Origin: Actinomycetes bacterium
GTDB lineage: Bacteria; Actinomycetota; Acidimicrobiia; UBA5794
Direction: 5' to 3'
Length of the DNA stretch: 9,590 bases
NCBI GenBank assembly: GCA_030598305.1
Contig: JAUVQC010000034.1
Location: 1 to 9,590, forward strand
The position numbers and the translations under genes are program-made. Positions 5,739 through 9,590 of this stretch are shown here, piece by piece (within the stretch, counting starts at the first letter, position 1; the number at the start of each line of letters is the position of its first letter). The notes under the pieces are model-generated. The model did no database searches, was not told the origin of the DNA, and saw only the letters and a list, made by a program, of their open reading frames with translations.

Positions 5739-6938
5739 ATGACCATGGACAAGCACGCCATGAGCTTGTTGCAGCCGGTGATCGTCTGCGCGCGGAGCGT
5801 GCTCGCCGATATGGAAGTTGACGACATCCCTGCTGCCCTCAGGAGGGTCGCACGCAGCTCTGCACGCACACTTCCACCTCCATTCTCCAGATCGCTGCTC
5901 AGGGAGCTTGCCAGTAACGATTCCTTCCGCGGCGATGTCACCAAACGGTACGAGGAGGGGGAGACGATCGATGAAGACATGCTTGCCTTTCTCCGTGATC
6001 CCGAGGCGGGTATGGCGAGGATCGAGGAACTGGTCGACATCTCCAGGGACATCGAGCACGACGTCGACCTCGCGACGGCACGTGATCAGATCGCCGCGTT
6101 GAACGATCAGCTCGCGGAGTCGAAGAGGAGGTTCTCTGCTCTGGGCTCCCAACATGAGAAGGACCTCGCGGAAGCGAGGTCGTCGGTTGCTGATGGTCAC
6201 CTTCGTGCACAAGCTCGGATCCGTGAACTCGACCGCATGATCGGCGCGGATCGCTCGGAGATGGACGGGATGGTCGAACAAATCTGCACCCTCACCGAGG
6301 AACTGGCCGAGATGGACGGCAGACTCGTCGCGTCAGCGGAGCGAGTCCGCAAGCGTGATGGCCCGATGTCTCGAGTGTCGCCTCGGCGCGCCGACGAAAC
6401 TCCTTCGGATCCTCTGGAATTGGCTCGCTGGCTGGACAAGGTTGAGCGGCGCGTCAGGTCGTTCAGGGATACCCACCCCGTCGGTGTCGCCGGCTCGGCA
6501 CGTGAGCCCATGACGATCAGTCGAGGAATTGCACCGGACTCCCGCGAGGCCCTCGAGTCGCTCATCGCCCAGGGCCCTGCCAGATTCATCCTCGACGGGT
6601 ACAACATCGGAGGGGAGATCGATGCTTCGAACTTTTCGACGAGATCGGCGCGTGACGAGGTGATCGACAGGGCGGGGAGACTTGCGAGGGGAACCGACGC
6701 TGAGGTTCTTGTGGTCTTCGATGGGCCGGACGACGATGAACGTTCCGGATTCATGTCGTCCGAGGGTGTGTCCGTCCGGTTCTCGAGAGGGGTGAAGGCA
6801 GACGACGTGATCGCCGGCCTTGTCGAAGCGGATCCGGATCGAGTCGTGGTGATCACCAACGACAGGGATCTCAGGGGACGGTGCGCCGCCGATGGCTGTG
6901 TTCCCATCTGGTCGACCGCCTTCCTGAACTGGTTGTAG
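5739..6938 (+). CDS. Coiled-coil protein with C-terminal NYN (PIN-like, YacP-type) domain, putative RNase
   Basis: The 399-residue cytoplasmic protein has no signal peptide or membrane helix. Residues about 10-95 look helical. About 95-205 is charged and heptad-like, a probable coiled coil, followed by a polar linker (205-225) and a second helical stretch (225-245). Residues 281-399 form an NYN/PIN-like domain, with the acidic residues expected of the metal site: ILDGYNIGG (Asp286, Asn289), VVFDGP (Asp328), GVKADDVI (Asp355, Asp356) and VITNDRDL (Asp375, Asp377). Related YacP/Rae1-type proteins are ribonucleases, so RNA cleavage is inferred, with the target unknown. The open frame reaches back to 5577, but that part crosses the ilv leader and encodes nothing recognisable. 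ATG 5739 is favoured by GGAG 7 bases upstream. No strong promoter is visible; TTGTTT (5656-5661) and TATGGC (5680-5685) are only a weak candidate. It is divergent from the ilv operon and lies 66 bases before the kinase gene on the same strand. Confidence 0.85.
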   Translation: MTMDKHAMSLLQPVIVCARSVLADMEVDDIPAALRRVARSSARTLPPPFSRSLLRELASNDSFRGDVTKRYEEGETIDEDMLAFLRDPEAGMARIEELVDISRDIEHDVDLATARDQIAALNDQLAESKRRFSALGSQHEKDLAEARSSVADGHLRAQARIRELDRMIGADRSEMDGMVEQICTLTEELAEMDGRLVASAERVRKRDGPMSRVSPRRADETPSDPLELARWLDKVERRVRSFRDTHPVGVAGSAREPMTISRGIAPDSREALESLIAQGPARFILDGYNIGGEIDASNFSTRSARDEVIDRAGRLARGTDAEVLVVFDGPDDDERSGFMSSEGVSVRFSRGVKADDVIAGLVEADPDRVVVITNDRDLRGRCAADGCVPIWSTAFLNWL

Positions 6939-7004
6939 GGACAGAACGCTCAACACGGACCGCAGCGATGCCGATATGGAATCGAGCGACCAATTGGATC
7001 CGAT

Positions 7005-9263
7005 GTGACCGCGACTCTTCCGCGCACACATATGCAGACGAACGCGAATGCCGAGCCAAAGCGCGCTGCGATCACGAGACGATGGCACCGCTATCGGAGG
7101 CTGACGGGCTTAGTTGCTGCAGTATTGGGACTCGTTGCCGCTTTGGTCCTGTCGTGGCCCGAGATGTTTCTCATTGGACTGATGGGGCTTGGTGTGACCA
7201 TCGACGCCTCAGTAGCCTTGAAGCACGAACGCTCGCATGCGAATCCGACGATCGTCGCGGACATCCTCTTCACGGGATCGGCCATGATCGTGGTCGGTGT
7301 GCCGGGGCCGGCTGTCGGAGCCGTCGTCGCGTATTTCGTACTCGTGGTGGCCGTTCTAGGGGATTCCGAGAATGCCTGGGTCATCGGCCTCGTTGCGGTG
7401 GTCATGGGTTTCGTCGCGTCGTTCGCTCCCCATGCGATAGGGCTCCATGACCAACCGCTGGAGCGGACAGTTGTCGCCGGCGTTGTCGTTGTTGCGGTAT
7501 TCGGGATCTCAACGATTGGCATCGCCAATGAGTTCGTGAAGGCGAACCGCCTTCGGGCGCGTTCGTTCGGTCGCAAGGTCGAAGTCGCCGACGCCGTCGC
7601 GGCCGCATCACGAGCTCTGGTCGCGAGGGATGATGTTGGAGCGATGGCCAATGCTCTCGACTCGATTCGGGATGCAATGGGTACGACTGTGGTATTCGTC
7701 GAACGCAACGTCGAGCATGCGTCTCTTGGACTGTGCGCGGTCGTCGATGAACGATCGATCGATCATCGGCATGAGCACCCCTCGTTTGATCGATCCGCCT
7801 CGACACCGTGGTCTGTCATGCCGGAGGCCCGATCACATCTCGAAGGTGGAGCACCGTTCTTCTATCGGGTCGAGGAAGCGCGCGGAACCTCATATGATCG
7901 CGGCGGAGATCTTGGCATACAGGTCGAAGTCAACGTGCCAATCGTTGTCGAAGGCGTATGGGTCGGTGTGATCGGTGCAGCCGATGACAATCCCGACCGT
8001 GCATGGCAGACCGACGACCTGATCTTGTTGCGGACAATGGCCGACCTCACCGCCGCGGTCTGGGAGCGTACCGAGGGCTCTCGGGTGCGCGAATCACTGA
8101 TAGGGAAGCTCGATGGGCGCCTGCGGTACGAAGAGGCAATAGCTCGCTCCTCACGGGCGCTGCTCGGTGAACAGTCATCGGACCTCGCCCCGGCCCTCGC
8201 TGCCGTTGGAGTGGCTGCACGAGTTGATGAGGTGTGTGTGGCCGAGACTGTTCCATCAGACGAAGGCGTGCCAGCTGGGCGTGTATCGGCGGTGTGGTGT
8301 GCCCCCGGCGTCGAGCCTGCCCACCGTGTTTCGGATCTCGTGTCGTACACCGACATGCCCGATGTCCGACATGCGATGCAGAGCGACGAGGTCGCCTATT
8401 GGCGGAACGGGGAGTCCGAACGCGTGATCGTTGCCATCAACGTTGGGGGGGCGTGGTTCGGTACCGTATCCTTCGCCCGCAACGGTGGTCCCGAATCCTG
8501 GACAGATCGTGATGTGACGTTCTGTCGGACGATCGCAGACATTTTGAGCGCGTTCTATGAGCGGGCGCAGAACCGTGCGAGGCTCGAAGAGTCTCTCTCC
8601 TCCAAGGATCAGTTGATCGCTTCCGTGAGCCACGAACTGCGAACTCCGCTCACCGCAGTTGTTGGGCTCGCTGAGGAACTCATCACGGCTGGCGATCACA
8701 TCGATCACGAGGAACGTACACAGCTGATGGAGATCGTTGCGGAGTCCTCGAGAGAGATGGCCGATCTGGTCGAGGACCTACTGGTTGCAGCGCGTTCAGA
8801 AGATGGGTCACTACCGGTGTTCCCCGACAGGATCGACCTGTCACTGCTTGCTCAGTCGGTGCTGTCACAGCTGACGGTTCCCGATGGAATCGAAGTCCTT
8901 GTGGAGGATTCCGACTCGGTTGCGTTCGGTGACCCCGTGCGCGTTCGCCAGATCATCCGGAACCTGCTTACGAATGCCTTCCGATACGGTTCATCACCCA
9001 TCACCGTTTCAGTGACTCGGACCGAGGATGTGGCATCCCTCGATGTGCATGATTCCGGGATGGGTATCCCTGACGCTGACCGCGACAGGATCTTCGAGGC
9101 ATACGGGCGGGCGGAGTCGTCGCGTACCGTCAAGGCGTCGGTCGGCCTCGGCCTGGCCCTCTCGCGCAGGTTGGCCCAGCTGATGGATGGGAGCCTCACC
9201 TACGTTGATGGTGATGGTGCGACGTTCCGGCTCACACTCCCTCTCCCGAACACGGACGACTGA
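7005..9263 (+). CDS. Membrane-bound sensor histidine kinase with two GAF-like regions
   Basis: The 752-residue protein should autophosphorylate on histidine and pass phosphate to a response regulator not encoded nearby. After a basic N-terminus (Lys19-Arg32) there are about six hydrophobic helices (roughly 34-50, 53-71, 85-99, 101-119, 124-141 and 154-173) with very short loops, so most sensing is probably within the membrane or in the cytoplasm. Two GAF-like regions follow (about 190-355 and 370-520), each ending in the typical W-x-x-x-D then helix pattern (AWQTDDLILLRTMADL; SWTDRDVTFCRTIADI). HisKA has VSHELRTPLTAVVGLAEEL with phosphoacceptor His543. The HATPase domain has the N box NLLTNAFRYG (Asn653, Asn657), G1 DSGMGIPD (Asp683) and G2 VGLGLALS, all intact. 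The start is GTG 7005, with only a weak GGAT 5 bases upstream; ATG 7032 is an alternative that keeps every domain. The upstream NYN gene is in the same frame, so the two may be co-transcribed. The ligand is unknown. Confidence 0.93.
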   Translation: MTATLPRTHMQTNANAEPKRAAITRRWHRYRRLTGLVAAVLGLVAALVLSWPEMFLIGLMGLGVTIDASVALKHERSHANPTIVADILFTGSAMIVVGVPGPAVGAVVAYFVLVVAVLGDSENAWVIGLVAVVMGFVASFAPHAIGLHDQPLERTVVAGVVVVAVFGISTIGIANEFVKANRLRARSFGRKVEVADAVAAASRALVARDDVGAMANALDSIRDAMGTTVVFVERNVEHASLGLCAVVDERSIDHRHEHPSFDRSASTPWSVMPEARSHLEGGAPFFYRVEEARGTSYDRGGDLGIQVEVNVPIVVEGVWVGVIGAADDNPDRAWQTDDLILLRTMADLTAAVWERTEGSRVRESLIGKLDGRLRYEEAIARSSRALLGEQSSDLAPALAAVGVAARVDEVCVAETVPSDEGVPAGRVSAVWCAPGVEPAHRVSDLVSYTDMPDVRHAMQSDEVAYWRNGESERVIVAINVGGAWFGTVSFARNGGPESWTDRDVTFCRTIADILSAFYERAQNRARLEESLSSKDQLIASVSHELRTPLTAVVGLAEELITAGDHIDHEERTQLMEIVAESSREMADLVEDLLVAARSEDGSLPVFPDRIDLSLLAQSVLSQLTVPDGIEVLVEDSDSVAFGDPVRVRQIIRNLLTNAFRYGSSPITVSVTRTEDVASLDVHDSGMGIPDADRDRIFEAYGRAESSRTVKASVGLGLALSRRLAQLMDGSLTYVDGDGATFRLTLPLPNTDD

Positions 9264-9277
9264 CCCCGCCGCTGCGC

Positions 9278-9590
9278 CTACAGCACGAGTTCTGCCATCG
9301 TGCGCATCGTCGCGACATCGGTCGTGCTGAGGATCATGGTGGTCACACCAGAGTCACGCCACGCGTCGAGGCGGTCTGCGATTCGTTCCTTCGAGCCGAT
9401 AAGGGCCAATTCGTCGACGAGGGCATCCGGCACTGCCATCGTGGCCTCCATCTTCTTCCCCTTCAAATAGAGGTCCTGAATCTTCTCAGCCTCAGCCTCG
9501 TATCCATAGCGACAGGCGAGATCGTTGTAGAAGTTGCGGCCCTTTGCACCCATACCCCCGATGTAGAGGGCGAGGAATGGTTTGACCGAG
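9278..9590 (-). CDS. LLM-class (probably F420-dependent) oxidoreductase, C-terminal fragment cut by window edge
   Basis: The last 103 residues and the TAG stop are visible; the N-terminal two thirds lies beyond the right edge. The fragment begins [17 protein letters not shown] and continues [29 protein letters not shown], a signature of luciferase-like monooxygenase-fold oxidoreductases of actinobacteria. It ends with [27 protein letters not shown], the usual terminal segment of the TIM barrel in which a low-score check on substrate range is not possible. Most relatives use the deazaflavin F420, but the cofactor cannot be confirmed from this part and FMN is possible. There is an internal ATG at 9553, but the frame is open to the edge and the residues before it are family-like, so it is not the start. 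The gene converges with the kinase gene across 14 bases that show no terminator hairpin. Confidence 0.85.
   Translation of the reverse strand, partial: SVKPFLALYIGGMGAKGRNFYNDLACRYGYEAEAEKIQDLYLKGKKMEATMAVPDALVDELALIGSKERIADRLDAWRDSGVTTMILSTTDVATMRTMAELVL

Noticed and set aside
7750..7765. Short GATC-rich repeat (cgatcgatcgatcat)
   Set aside because: It is a brief run inside the kinase coding sequence and fits the normal codons (ERSIDHRH); no wider repeat is present.
8445..8451. Run of seven G bases inside the histidine kinase as a phase-variable tract or frameshift
   Set aside because: The frame reads through it cleanly (INVGGAWFG) into intact HisKA and HATPase domains; a run of seven G is not remarkable in GC-rich DNA.
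9264..9277. Bidirectional terminator between the convergent kinase and LLM genes
   Set aside because: The 14 bases show no inverted repeat or T run; termination must lie within the flanking genes or rely on another mechanism.

Overview
The window looks like chromosomal DNA from an actinobacterium with moderately high GC (about 60% by eye). The main clues are a partial LLM-family, probably F420-dependent, oxidoreductase, a coiled-coil plus NYN protein of the kind common in Actinomycetota, and a compact ilvBNC-leuA-leuB operon. A deep-branching lineage such as Acidimicrobiia is possible, but that is inference and not read directly from the sequence.

Layout. Positions 1-5705 hold a branched-chain amino acid operon on the minus strand. 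Its order of transcription is promoter (5705-5678), 12-codon leader peptide (5641-5603), two leader hairpins, ilvB (5535-3817), ilvN (3820-3314), ilvC (3302-2289), leuA (2292-751) and leuB (754 to beyond the left edge). Three of the four gene junctions are 4-base stop/start overlaps and the fourth is an 11-base gap, so the genes are tightly coupled. IlvBN makes acetolactate or acetohydroxybutyrate, IlvC reduces and isomerises it towards valine and isoleucine, and LeuA and LeuB carry 2-ketoisovalerate towards leucine. No ilvD, leuC or leuD lies in the window.

The most informative stretch is the 200 bases upstream of ilvB. It encodes the peptide MANHEELVLILI, whose last six residues are all Leu, Val or Ile. 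Next comes a perfect 8-bp hairpin beginning at the last base of the leader stop codon. Two bases later there is a perfect 8-bp hairpin with a short T run. This is the architecture of ribosome-mediated transcription attenuation, so the operon is probably controlled by charging of Leu, Val and Ile tRNAs.

On the plus strand and divergent from the operon, 5739-6938 encodes a coiled-coil protein with a C-terminal NYN (PIN-like, YacP-type) putative ribonuclease domain. After 66 bases, 7005-9263 encodes a membrane histidine kinase with about six transmembrane helices, two GAF-like regions, and HisKA and HATPase domains, with no response regulator nearby. It converges, across 14 bases, with the C-terminal part of an LLM-class oxidoreductase on the minus strand (9590-9278) that runs off the right edge.

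No stretch over 300 bases lacks a gene. I saw no tRNA or rRNA gene, insertion sequence, CRISPR array or prophage signature.
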